A stretch of 64,000 nucleotides of DNA from Nocardioides sp. Kera G14. GTDB taxonomy: Bacteria; Actinomycetota; Actinomycetes; Propionibacteriales; Nocardioidaceae. How positions within the stretch are numbered: the stretch's first letter is position 1; every line of letters begins with the position of its first letter. This document shows, piece after piece, positions 26,731 to 37,023 of this stretch. The notes under the pieces are model-generated. The model had not been told where the DNA came from and did no database searches. It saw nothing but the letters and a program-made list of their open reading frames with translations. The stretch lies in contig NZ_CP085839.1 of the NCBI RefSeq assembly GCF_020715565.1, positions 3,224,001 to 3,288,000 on the forward strand. The letters are read 5' to 3'. Made by a program: the position numbers and the translations under genes.

Positions 26731-26847
26731 ATGAACGAGAACCTCACCTGCACATGGACCACGGTCGTCGACGCAGACGGTCGCGAGCACATGGAGGCCG
26801 TCTGGACGACGTGCCCCGCGGCGGCGACTGCCCCGCACGCTGCCTGA
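26731..26847 (+). CDS. Small 38-residue protein of unknown function
   Basis: The reading frame begins ATG with AGGAGGTG eight nt upstream, one of the best ribosome-binding sites in the window. It encodes 38 residues with two cysteines (MNENLTCTWTT at the start, WTTCPAAAT near the end) and an acidic middle (VVDADGREHMEAV). The same frame is open back to 26569 but without a ribosome site, so the short form is preferred. It stands alone behind its own promoter between the helicase and YceI genes. I do not recognise the family. Confidence 0.6.
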   Translation: MNENLTCTWTTVVDADGREHMEAVWTTCPAAATAPHAA

Positions 26848-26860
26848 CCAAAGAATTTTC

Positions 26861-26883
26861 TGAACGTTTGGAATGAACGTTCA
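26861..26883. promoter_or_regulatory. Repeated TGAACGTT sites upstream of YceI
   Basis: TGAACGTT (26861-26868) recurs 13 bp later as the perfect palindrome TGAACGTTCA (26874-26883). The second overlaps a possible -35 (TTCAAG, 26880-26885) with TAGAGT (26904-26909) as -10. It looks like an operator; the regulator is not identified. Confidence 0.45.
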
Positions 26884-26948
26884 AGTGATTGGGTTGAAGT
26901 CTCTAGAGTCGAAACAGCTCTGACCTACTGACTTCAGGAGACCCACGC

Positions 26949-27518
26949 ATGACTGAGAACAGCTTCGAGACGACCACGGCGATCGACGACATCAGCGGCG
27001 ACTACGTGCTCGACACGGCCCACACGCGCCTCGGCTTCGCGGCCCGGCACGCGATGGTGACCAATGTCCGCGGCTCCTTCAAGGAGTTCGAGGGCACCGC
27101 CCACGTCGACACCGCCAACCCCGCGAACTCGCAGGTGTCGATCAAGATCACCGCGAACTCGATCGACACGGGCAACAAGGACCGCGACGGCCACCTCCTC
27201 TCGGGTGACTTCTTCGAGACCGAGACGAACCCCTTCATCACCTTCGTGTCCAGCAACGTCGACTTCGACGGTGAGACGTGGGAGATCACCGGCGACCTGA
27301 CGATCAAGGGCGTCACGCAGAAGGTCACCATCCCCTTCGAGCAGACCGGCTCCGCACAGGACCCCTACGGCAACACGCGCGTCGGCTTCGAGGGCTCGAC
27401 CACGATCAACCGCACCGACTTCGGCCTGACCTTCAACGCCCCACTCGGCACCGGCGGCGTCCTCGTCTCCGAGAAGATCAAGCTCGACTTCGACATCAGC
27501 GCCATCAAGCAGGGCTGA
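26949..27518 (+). CDS. YceI family protein
   Basis: A 189-residue YceI/lipocalin-like beta-barrel protein. YVLDTAHTRLGFAARHAMVT near the N-terminus and GDFFETETNPFITFVS near residue 78 are the family signatures. YceI proteins bind long isoprenoids; no signal peptide is seen here, so it is probably cytoplasmic. CAGGAGA lies 8 nt before the ATG. The upstream TGAACGTT repeats suggest regulated expression. A terminator hairpin follows directly. Confidence 0.88.
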   Translation: MTENSFETTTAIDDISGDYVLDTAHTRLGFAARHAMVTNVRGSFKEFEGTAHVDTANPANSQVSIKITANSIDTGNKDRDGHLLSGDFFETETNPFITFVSSNVDFDGETWEITGDLTIKGVTQKVTIPFEQTGSAQDPYGNTRVGFEGSTTINRTDFGLTFNAPLGTGGVLVSEKIKLDFDISAIKQG

Positions 27519-27528
27519 GCTCCTCCAC

Positions 27529-27563
27529 ACTGCAGGGCCGTCCCGTCAGGGCGGCCCTGCAGT
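27529..27563. terminator. Bidirectional terminator between YceI and MFS genes
   Basis: ACTGCAGGGCCG (27529-27540) pairs with CGGCCCTGCAGT (27552-27563), and an inner CCC/GGG extends the stem around a GTCA loop. It ends both convergent genes and reaches the first base of the MFS stop codon. Confidence 0.75.
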
Positions 27564-28834
27564 CATTTGGTGAGCGTGTAGCGGACGAAGCTCGGGACGA
27601 CCAGCGCGGCCACTGTCACTCCGATGACGACCAAGACCCCGCCTCCGGCGGCTGTTGCGCTGACGCCGATACCGGCGGCGACGCCCCCGTGCAGCGTGTC
27701 GGAGATGCGCGGGCCACCGCCGACGACGACGGTGAAGACGCCCTGGAGCCGGCCGCGGACCGAATCATCGGCGGCGCTCTGCAGGATCGACGTCCGGATC
27801 GCGGCGGAGAACATGTCCGCCGCACCGGCGACTGCGAGTGCGATCAGCGCGATCACGAGCATCACCACCCACGCACCACCGACGTGTGGCGCGAGCCAGT
27901 CGGCGACGCCGTACACGGTCACGCCGAGGCCCCAGATGATGATGCAGACGACGACGGCGAAGCCCTGACGTCTCACCTTCGAGAGCCAGCCGCCGAGCAC
28001 GCCGCCGATGACGGCACCGGCCGGGATGGCGGCGAAGAGCAGCGCGAAGGCGAGGCCGCCGTCGACCGGTCCGTGGAAGTGCGTGTGGGCCTGCTCGGGG
28101 AAGAGCGCGCGCGGCATGCCGAAGACCATCGCGATGATGTCGACGAGGAAGCTCATCAGGAGGATCGGCTGGTCCTTGAGGTAGACCAACCCATCGATCA
28201 CCGACTTCAGCCCGGGCGCCTGCACGTCACCCTGCACCGGCAGCTTCGGCAGCCGGATGACGGCGTAGAGGATCGCCAGCAGGCCGAGGGTGTCGAGCAG
28301 GTAGAGCAGCGGGAAGCCCGTGATCGGGATCAGTACGCCCGCGACCAGGGGGCCGGCGATCGCGCCGGCCTGGAAGACCGTGTAGTGCAGCGAGTTGGCC
28401 GCCGGCAGGACCTCCTTGTCGAGGATCCGCGGCAGGATCGCCGCACGCGTCGGCGAGTCCACCGCGAAGAAGGACTGCTGCACCGCGAAGAGGACGAGCA
28501 GCAGCCACGGGTTCTCGTTGCCGAGCGCGGCTTGGGCGAAGAAGAGGGCGGAGCAGACGATCAGGCCCAGGCTGGTGATCCGCACGATGGTGCGCCGGTC
28601 GAACGCGTCGGAGAGGGCGCCGCCGTAGAGGCCGAAGATGACGAGGGGGACCAGGCCGAAGACGCCGGTCAGCCCGACGTACGCCGTCGACCCGGTGTCG
28701 GCATAGATCTGGGCCGGCACCGCGACGATCGTGAGCTGTGCGCCCACGACCGTGATCATCTCGGCGAACCAGAGCCGGCGGAAATAGGGGTTCTGCAGGG
28801 GACGGGTGTCGGCGAGCAGATCCTTGAGAGCCAT
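27563..28834 (-). CDS. MFS transporter (enterobactin/macrolide exporter-like)
   Basis: A 423-residue membrane protein with about 12 hydrophobic segments. N-terminal FRRLWFAEMITVVGAQLTIV and the loop GALSDAFDRRTIVRIT between TM2 and TM3 fit the MFS_3/EntS branch of exporters. The substrate is unknown. It is a single-gene unit, convergent with YceI and divergent from the membrane protein/peptidase pair. A TAAATT -10 lies 9 nt before the ATG. Confidence 0.83.
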   Translation of the reverse strand: MALKDLLADTRPLQNPYFRRLWFAEMITVVGAQLTIVAVPAQIYADTGSTAYVGLTGVFGLVPLVIFGLYGGALSDAFDRRTIVRITSLGLIVCSALFFAQAALGNENPWLLLVLFAVQQSFFAVDSPTRAAILPRILDKEVLPAANSLHYTVFQAGAIAGPLVAGVLIPITGFPLLYLLDTLGLLAILYAVIRLPKLPVQGDVQAPGLKSVIDGLVYLKDQPILLMSFLVDIIAMVFGMPRALFPEQAHTHFHGPVDGGLAFALLFAAIPAGAVIGGVLGGWLSKVRRQGFAVVVCIIIWGLGVTVYGVADWLAPHVGGAWVVMLVIALIALAVAGAADMFSAAIRTSILQSAADDSVRGRLQGVFTVVVGGGPRISDTLHGGVAAGIGVSATAAGGGVLVVIGVTVAALVVPSFVRYTLTK

Positions 28835-28948
28835 GGCCCGCGAAATTTACCTGTCGCTCCAGTGTCGGGTCGCGGTGGCCCCGTCCGACGCCCACTGATC
28901 TCGGTCGTTCGCAAAGTGAACGAAACATGAATCAGGCACCATGGTCCG

Positions 28949-29499
28949 GTGAACCGGGGAGGGATCAGGGCCTGGCGGCTCGGTGTGGCCGCGAGCGGTG
29001 CGTCGGGTGCCGTCCTCGCCGCGCAGGCGTACGACGTCTGGTGGACCGCGCTCTCCCAGCTCTCCAGCATCGCCGTGGCCGTGGCCTTCGTCGTGCTCGC
29101 CTTCCGTGAGCCGCGCTCGCCCTGGCTCCGCGGTGCGCTCGCGACCGACATGCTGCTGGTGTCGCTCGCCTACCTCCCCATGCAGAACGGCAACCTCTTC
29201 CACGCGTGGTCACTGCTCGAGCACGTCGTCACGCCGTTGCTCGTCCTCACCGACTTCCTGCTCGTCGGCACCAACCAGGCCGACGTGCGCTGGTGGCATC
29301 CCCTGACGTGGCTGCTGCCGCCCGCGGCCTACCTGAGCTGGTACGTCTGCGGCGACCTCTGCGTCTACAGCGCGCTGGACCTGACCCGGCCGACCCAGTT
29401 CACCGAGCGCTGCCTGGTGCTGTGCGCCCTCGTCCTCGCGGTCGGGACGGCGCTGTATTCGAGCGGTCGCCGTCGGCGTACGCCGGTAGTGTCCGAAGC

Positions 29500-29503
<4 letters not shown>
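28949..29503 (+). CDS. Integral membrane protein, Pr6Pr-like, unknown function
   Basis: A 184-residue protein with about six hydrophobic helices. AYLPMQNGNLFHAWSLLEHV and a following TDFLL resemble the Pr6Pr family of uncharacterised membrane proteins. It ends with a basic cytoplasmic tail (SGRRRRTP). It starts with GTG and overlaps the peptidase gene by 4 nt (GTGA), which implies translational coupling. Its function is not known. Confidence 0.7.
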
Positions 29504-31422
<1,919 letters not shown>

Positions 31423-31515
31423 CCCGGCGTTCCGGCCAGTGAGGGGATGCCCCCACGGCCCGGCGGGAGACTGAGACGCTGCTGATTCCATCGTCGGAGC
31501 CTGAAGCGGGGACCG

Positions 31516-32754
31516 TTGTCCGAAATCTCGAGCCAACGTTCGATCAGCCTCGGCCTCACCCTGAGTCTCGGCGCACTGGCGGCCATGGGGCCGCTGGCGA
31601 CCGACCTCAACCTGCCGGGCCTGCCCGAGATGGCGCAGTCGCTGCACACGAGCGACGCCCTCGCGGCCGCCACGGTGTCGGTCTGCTTCGCCGGCTTCGC
31701 CCTCGGCCAGTTGATGGTCGGCGGCCTCACGGATCGCTTCGGCCGGCGACGCCCGGCCGTGGTCTCGATGGGAGTCTTCACGCTCACCAGCGCCCTCTGC
31801 GCCCTGGCGCCCTCGATCGGCTGGTTGCTCGTCTTCCGCTTCTGCCAAGGAGTCGCGGGCGCCGGCGTCCAGGTGGCGATCCGCTCCGCCATCCGTGACT
31901 ACGCGAAGGGCTCGGCCGCCGCGCGGCTCTACTCGCAACTCTCCATGGTCTCGATGACGGCGCCGATCCTCGCGCCGATCCTGGGCGGCACGGTCCTGCG
32001 GTTCACGTCGTGGCGTGGGCTCTTCTGGGCACTCACGGTGATCTGCGCGCTGCTCTTCGTCCTCGCGCTGGTGAGGATCGAGGAGACCCTGCCGCCCTCC
32101 CACCGTCGGATCGGCGGCGGACATGTCCGGACGCTCCTGGCGGTCGCGCGGCACGAGGGCTTCGGCCAGCACCTCGTGCTCTCGGTCTGCCAGGGCGTCA
32201 TCCTCTTCACCTACATCACGATAGGCGCGCTCTTCCTCCGGCACGAGTACGGCGTCAACGCGCAGACGTACTCCTACCTCTTCGCCATCAACGGCGCCGG
32301 CATGGTGCTCGGCCAGGCGTTCAACGCCCGCCTGGTGACACACTGGGGCTCGCTGCGGATCCTGACCGGGTCGATCATCGGCTACGCCACCGGGTGCACG
32401 GTGCTGGCGATCGCCGTCCTGACGCACGCCCCACTGCCGCTGATCAGCGCCGCCATGTTCGTCACCCTCACCACGCTCGCGGCGTCGACGCCCAACAACC
32501 TCGCCCTCGCGATGGTCCCGTTCGGGGCCGCAGCTGGCACGGCGACGTCGCTGCTGGGGGCGACCCAGCAGCTCGCCGGCGCGATCGTGCCCTCGCTCGC
32601 AGCCGTGATCGGCACCAGCGGCCGCGTGATGGTGCTGACCATGCTCTGCGCGGGGCTGGTGGGAGTGGTGCAACTCTTCACCGTGATCCGTCCACGGGCG
32701 CGGGCCGGTGCCGTCCGGGAGTTCGAGCACCGCCCCGCGTCGGTGCGCTCCTAG
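31516..32754 (+). CDS. Bcr/CflA-type multidrug MFS exporter
   Basis: A 412-residue membrane protein with about 12 helices. ATDLNLPGLPEMAQ after TM1 and VGGLTDRFGRRRPAV between TM2 and TM3 are hallmarks of Bcr/CflA drug:proton antiporters. It starts with TTG, with a GCGGGG-type ribosome site shortly upstream. Convergent with psuG, 7 nt between stops. No regulator is obvious nearby. Confidence 0.87.
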   Translation: MSEISSQRSISLGLTLSLGALAAMGPLATDLNLPGLPEMAQSLHTSDALAAATVSVCFAGFALGQLMVGGLTDRFGRRRPAVVSMGVFTLTSALCALAPSIGWLLVFRFCQGVAGAGVQVAIRSAIRDYAKGSAAARLYSQLSMVSMTAPILAPILGGTVLRFTSWRGLFWALTVICALLFVLALVRIEETLPPSHRRIGGGHVRTLLAVARHEGFGQHLVLSVCQGVILFTYITIGALFLRHEYGVNAQTYSYLFAINGAGMVLGQAFNARLVTHWGSLRILTGSIIGYATGCTVLAIAVLTHAPLPLISAAMFVTLTTLAASTPNNLALAMVPFGAAAGTATSLLGATQQLAGAIVPSLAAVIGTSGRVMVLTMLCAGLVGVVQLFTVIRPRARAGAVREFEHRPASVRS

Positions 32755-32761
32755 TCCAGGC

Positions 32762-33661
32762 TCAGCCGGCGAGGGTCACGGCGACGGCGGCACCGAAGCC
32801 GGCGTTGTTCTTCACCAGCGCGATGTTGGCGGTGAGCGAGGCACCGTCAGTGAGCTCGACGATCCTGGCGAGCAGGTACGGCGTGATGTCCTTGCCTCGC
32901 ACGCCCTCGTCGTCGGCGGCGGCCAGGGCACGGTCGATGATCGCGCCGATCTCGGGCGCCGGGATCTCGTCGGCCTCCGGGATCGGGTTGGCGATGACCA
33001 CTCCACCCTGCAGGCCGAGCTCCCACTTGGCAGCGAGCACCGCCGCGGTCTCCGCAGGCCCGTCGACCCGCATCGGCGACGCGAATCCCGAGGCGCGGGA
33101 GTAGAAGGACGGGAACTCGTCCGAGCCGTTGACGAGCACCGGAACACCCAGTGTTTCAAGGGTTTCCAGCGTCAGGCCGACGTCGAGGATCGACTTCACG
33201 CCGGCACTGATGACCGCGACCGACGTCTGGCCGAGCTCGGTCAGGTCGGCGGAGATGTCGAAGGACTGCGAGGCACCGCGATGCACGCCGCCGAGGCCAC
33301 CGGTCACGAAGACCCGGATGCCGGCGAGGGCCGCCAGGCGCATCGTCGAGGCCACGGTGGTGGCGCCGTGGAGCTTGCGGGCGACGACGTACGGCAGGTC
33401 ACGGACACTCACCTTGGTGACGTCGGGGGCGGAGCCGAGCAGCTCCAGCTCGTCGTCCGACAGGCCGATGCGCGGCACGCCGTCGAGGATCGCGATCGTC
33501 GCAGGCACGGCTCCGCCGGCGCGCACGATCGCCTCGACCTCGCGGGCCATCTCGACGTTGCGCGGGTAGGGCATGCCGTGGCTGATGATCGTCGACTCGA
33601 GCGCGACGACCGGTCGGCCATCGGCCAGCGCCACCCCGATCTCGTCAGTGATCTTCAGCAT
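32762..33661 (-). CDS. psuG: Pseudouridine-5'-phosphate glycosidase
   Basis: A 299-residue protein with the PsuG N-terminus VALESTIISHGMPYPRNVEM and the later GGLGGVHRGA loop. It splits pseudouridine 5'-phosphate to uracil and ribose 5-phosphate. It overlaps the upstream PfkB-type kinase gene by 17 nt, and the pair forms the known PsuK/PsuG route for pseudouridine salvage. Start and length are normal. Confidence 0.92.
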   Translation of the reverse strand: MLKITDEIGVALADGRPVVALESTIISHGMPYPRNVEMAREVEAIVRAGGAVPATIAILDGVPRIGLSDDELELLGSAPDVTKVSVRDLPYVVARKLHGATTVASTMRLAALAGIRVFVTGGLGGVHRGASQSFDISADLTELGQTSVAVISAGVKSILDVGLTLETLETLGVPVLVNGSDEFPSFYSRASGFASPMRVDGPAETAAVLAAKWELGLQGGVVIANPIPEADEIPAPEIGAIIDRALAAADDEGVRGKDITPYLLARIVELTDGASLTANIALVKNNAGFGAAVAVTLAG

Positions 33662-34598
33662 CGAGCAGCTCCTTGATGAGGGCGGGGGTCAGGTCGGGGC
33701 GGACGGTCTGCTCGCTGGCGACCGTGAGTGCCGCAGCAGCCTGCCCGAAGCGCGCTGCCGCGAGCACATCGGCGCCCCCGGCGAGCGCCTGGCAGAAGGC
33801 GCCGAGCATCGCGTCACCGGCTCCGGTCACGTCGATGACGTCGACGCCGTACGGCGACAGGATGGTCGTCACGCCGGGACCGACGAGCGTCGATCCCTCG
33901 GAGCCCAGGCGCACCCAGACCCACTCGACGGCCCGGCTGCGCAGCGCCTCGGCAGCGGCGGTCAGCTCCGCGGCGGTCTCCACCGGCAGGGCGGTGAGCG
34001 CGGCGAGCTCGTCGCGATTCGGGGTGAGCAGGAACAGCGGCGGTCCGAGCACCGGCGCGAGCCGCTCGGCCTTCGGCACCGAGACCGGGTCGAGGACGAC
34101 GCGCAGTGCCGCCGTCTCGCACGCGACCAGCAGCGCGGAGAGCGTGTCGGGCGGGAGGTTGCCGTCGAGGACGACGACCGTGTCGGGTGCCGAGCGCTCG
34201 ATCGCGTCGACGATCGGCGCGACCTCGAGCTCCTCGATCACGGCCATCGCCGCGACGGCCGCGACCAGGTCGCCGCTCCGGTCGAGCAGGGCCGTGTAGG
34301 TGCCTGTCGGCACCGAGCCGCGCTGCACCAGCCGTACGTCGACACCGGCCGCTGCGGTCGCCGACAGCAGGTCCTCGCCGAGCGCGTCGTCCCCGACGAT
34401 GGAGGCCAACTGCACCCGGGCGCCGAGCCGCGCGGCGTTCTCGGCGATGTTGCGTCCGACGCCGCCCGGCGAGAGCACCGTGGTCCCGGGATTGGAGGTC
34501 GCGGGCACCATCGCGGCGGTCGACTGTGCCTTGAGGTCGACATTCGCTCCGCCAACCACCAGCACGGCGGCGCCGGCCGTCAGCGGCAGACCGCTCAT
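33645..34598 (-). CDS. psuK: PfkB-family kinase, probable pseudouridine kinase
   Basis: A 317-residue ribokinase-type protein. The N-terminal VLVVGGANVDLKA and VLSPGGVGRNIAENAARLGA are family signatures, and the C-terminal DVTGAGDAMLGAF carries the catalytic Asp. Phosphorylation of pseudouridine is inferred from the overlap with psuG. Its start overlaps the stop of the TetR gene upstream by 4 nt (ATGA), so all three genes are probably one coupled operon. Confidence 0.88.
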   Translation of the reverse strand: MSGLPLTAGAAVLVVGGANVDLKAQSTAAMVPATSNPGTTVLSPGGVGRNIAENAARLGARVQLASIVGDDALGEDLLSATAAAGVDVRLVQRGSVPTGTYTALLDRSGDLVAAVAAMAVIEELEVAPIVDAIERSAPDTVVVLDGNLPPDTLSALLVACETAALRVVLDPVSVPKAERLAPVLGPPLFLLTPNRDELAALTALPVETAAELTAAAEALRSRAVEWVWVRLGSEGSTLVGPGVTTILSPYGVDVIDVTGAGDAMLGAFCQALAGGADVLAAARFGQAAAALTVASEQTVRPDLTPALIKELLDAEDH

Positions 34599-35197
34599 CC
34601 GAGGCCGTGCTTGTCGGAGAAGGAGTCCACGCCCTCGTGGTGATCGGGAATGCAGGCCCGGACCAGGTCGCCGAGCGCCCCGGGAGCGGTCTCGAAGGCG
34701 CCGATGGAGAGCAGCACGTTGAGCAGCATGCCGTGCGAGATGAAGTCGCGGACCTGCTCGTCGGACCAGCCGGTCCGGCGCACCGTCTCGTAGATGGAGC
34801 CCATCCGCTCGCGGGCGGCTTCGCCGATCTCCGGCACGGAGCCCGCGGAGAACCCGTGCATCATCACCTGGAGCCAGTTCCGGTCAGCGAGCAGATCGAC
34901 GTACGCGCCTCCGAGGCGATGGAGGTCCTCCTCGCTCTCGGTGTCGAACGGGCGCTCGTCGAGGACCTCGCGGAAACGCTGCTCGATCCGGCCACAGGCG
35001 CGCTCGAAGACAGCGAGGAAGAGCTCCAGCTTGGTGCCGAACATCCGGACGACGTACGGCTGGCTGACGCCGGCCTCCTTCGCGACGGCGTCGGTGCTCG
35101 TGCCCGCGTAGCCACCGGTGGCGAAGGCCTTCGTCGCCGCCTCCAGGATCAGCTCACGTCGCTCTCCGGCAGGCATCCGCGCATTCATGGTTGACAT
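34595..35197 (-). CDS. TetR-family regulator coupled to psuKG
   Basis: A 200-residue TetR protein. The helix-turn-helix (about 20-62) contains TSTDAVAKEAGVSQPYVVR. The start may be 35197 or the in-frame ATG at 35188. It overlaps psuK by 4 nt and is divergent from the DHA2 MFS gene with 70 bp between them. An inverted repeat in that gap is the likely operator. Control of both the MFS gene and psuKG is inference. Confidence 0.85.
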   Translation of the reverse strand: MSTMNARMPAGERRELILEAATKAFATGGYAGTSTDAVAKEAGVSQPYVVRMFGTKLELFLAVFERACGRIEQRFREVLDERPFDTESEEDLHRLGGAYVDLLADRNWLQVMMHGFSAGSVPEIGEAARERMGSIYETVRRTGWSDEQVRDFISHGMLLNVLLSIGAFETAPGALGDLVRACIPDHHEGVDSFSDKHGLG

Positions 35198-35207
35198 GTT
35201 ATCAGTC

Positions 35208-35239
35208 GATTACTTAGTCTCCTGAGACCGTTAGTAATC
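35208..35239. promoter_or_regulatory. Inverted repeats between TetR and DHA2 MFS genes
   Basis: GATTACT (35208-35214) is the exact inverse of AGTAATC (35233-35239). Inside lies a second inverted repeat GTCTC-CT-GAGAC (35217-35228). The two centres differ by 1 bp, which could allow two overlapping operator sites. Confidence 0.55.
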
Positions 35240-35267
35240 ATTCAATGCCAACCATCTGGAGACCCCG

Positions 35268-36692
35268 ATGACCACCACCCTCACGCCGCCTCCGGCGGCG
35301 GCGAGCCGTGCCGCTCGCTCCGTCCCGCTCTGGTTGACGATCGCCGCCGTCAGCCTGCCGATGTTCATGGCCACCCTCGACAACCTCGTGATGACGACCG
35401 CCCTCCCGGTGATCCAGCAGGACCTCTCGGCCTCGGTCGGTCAGCTCTCGTGGTTCCTCAACGCCTACACGCTCGCCTTCGCGACCTTCATGCTCCCGGC
35501 TGCCACCCTGGGGGACCGGATCGGGCGCCGCCGCGTGATGGTCGCCGGCATCGTCGTCTTCACCCTCGCCTCGATCGGGTCGGCGCTCTCGGACTCGGCG
35601 GGCACCCTGATCGCCGCCCGCGCCGTCCAGGGCCTCGGCGCGGCGGCGATCATGCCGCTCTCCCTCTCCCTGCTGGCGACGAGCGTGCCCGAGCGGATGC
35701 GCTCGGCCGCCATCGGCATCTGGGGCGGTGTCTCGGGTCTCGGCGTCGCGCTCGGCCCGGTCATCGGAGGCGCGGTCGTCGACGGGATCAGCTGGCAGGC
35801 GATCTTCTGGATCAACGTCCCCGTCGCCGTGATCGCGCTCCCGCTCATCCTCGTCGCGGTGCGCGAGTCGCGCGGCACCTGGTCGCGGCTCGACCCGCTC
35901 GGCACCCTGCTGCTCGGCGGCGCCGTCTTCCTCGGCATCTGGGGCATCGTCCACGGCAACGACGACGGCTGGACCTCGGCCGGCGTCCTGATCCCGCTCG
36001 TGCTCGCCGCTCTCCTCCTGCCGGCGTACGTCGTCCACGCCCGTCGCCGCGCAGACGCGGTGTTGCCGCTGCGGCTCTTCCGCTCGCGCAGCTTCACGGT
36101 CGCCAACATCGTTGCCCTGGGCTTCACCGCAGGCATGTTCGGCGCGGTCTTCCTGCTCTCGCAGTACCTCCAGGTCGTCAACGGCTACAGCCCGCTCGAG
36201 GCCGGCGTCCGCACACTTCCGTGGACCGGTGCCCCGATGATCGTCGCCCCGCTCGCCGGTGCCTTCGCGAGCCGGATCGGCGTGCGCCCGCTGCTGCTCG
36301 CGGGCCTGGCACTCCAGGCAGGCGCCCTCGTGTGGTTCGCCTCGCTGGCAGAGTCGTCGGCGACGTACGGCGGCTTCATCGCGCCCCTCGTGATGGCCGG
36401 CGTCGGCATGGGCCTGGTCTTCCCGTCGATCTCGAACGCCGTCATGGGCGGGCTGGCGGAGGCCGACTTCGCGATCGCCTCGTCGTCCAACTCGACGGTC
36501 CGGGAGTTCGGTGTGGCGCTCGGCGTCGCGGTGCTCACCGCGGTCTTCACCGGCAACGGCGGGACGATCTCGCCCACCGGCTACGACGGCGCCGTCGGCC
36601 CAGCGCTCCTCACGGGTGCCGGCGCGGTGCTCATCGCCCTGGTCGCCGCGGTCTTCACCCCACGCAGGGTGGCAGACTCGGCCCGTGCCTGA
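35268..36692 (+). CDS. MFS exporter, DHA2 (EmrB/QacA) family
   Basis: A 474-residue membrane protein. FMATLDNLVMTTALPVIQ in TM1, GDRIGRRRVMVAG after TM2 and SGLGVALGPVIGG in motif C mark it as a DHA2 antiporter. NGYSPLEAGVRTLPW in the second half is also typical. GGAG lies 6 nt before the ATG. It is divergent from the TetR gene and overlaps the downstream cupin gene by 8 nt. Confidence 0.9.
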   Translation: MTTTLTPPPAAASRAARSVPLWLTIAAVSLPMFMATLDNLVMTTALPVIQQDLSASVGQLSWFLNAYTLAFATFMLPAATLGDRIGRRRVMVAGIVVFTLASIGSALSDSAGTLIAARAVQGLGAAAIMPLSLSLLATSVPERMRSAAIGIWGGVSGLGVALGPVIGGAVVDGISWQAIFWINVPVAVIALPLILVAVRESRGTWSRLDPLGTLLLGGAVFLGIWGIVHGNDDGWTSAGVLIPLVLAALLLPAYVVHARRRADAVLPLRLFRSRSFTVANIVALGFTAGMFGAVFLLSQYLQVVNGYSPLEAGVRTLPWTGAPMIVAPLAGAFASRIGVRPLLLAGLALQAGALVWFASLAESSATYGGFIAPLVMAGVGMGLVFPSISNAVMGGLAEADFAIASSSNSTVREFGVALGVAVLTAVFTGNGGTISPTGYDGAVGPALLTGAGAVLIALVAAVFTPRRVADSARA

Positions 36693-37023
36693 GCCCCGTG
36701 CGGTCGACGCCTTCTCGCTCGCCCTTGACGACCTGTTCCTCGAGCCCGAGTCGGTCGTGGCGGGAGAACCCACGGCGGGCGTCGCGACGCTCCACGAGCT
36801 GACGGGGATCGAGGTCGGGGTCTGGGAGTTGACGCCGGGGACGGTGACCGACACCGAGGTCGACGAGGTCTTCGTGGTCATCGCGGGAGCGGGCACCGTG
36901 GAGTTCCGCGGGTCCGGGGAGGTCGTCGAGCTGCGGCCGGGGGTCGTCGTACGCCTCAAGGCGGGCGACCAGACGACGTGGACGGTGACGGAGACCCTGC
37001 GGAAGGTCTGGGTCACGCCCTGA
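36685..37023 (+). CDS. Small cupin-domain protein
   Basis: A 112-residue single cupin. WELTPGTVTDTEVDEVFVVI followed by GAGTVEFRG and LRPGVVVRLKAGDQTTW forms the beta-barrel pattern of the DUF861 / EutQ-like cupins. The usual metal histidines are largely replaced (TEVDEVF), so metal binding is doubtful. It starts with GTG inside the end of the MFS gene and overlaps the convergent TetR gene by 11 nt. Its function is unknown. Confidence 0.72.
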   Translation: MPEPRAVDAFSLALDDLFLEPESVVAGEPTAGVATLHELTGIEVGVWELTPGTVTDTEVDEVFVVIAGAGTVEFRGSGEVVELRPGVVVRLKAGDQTTWTVTETLRKVWVTP

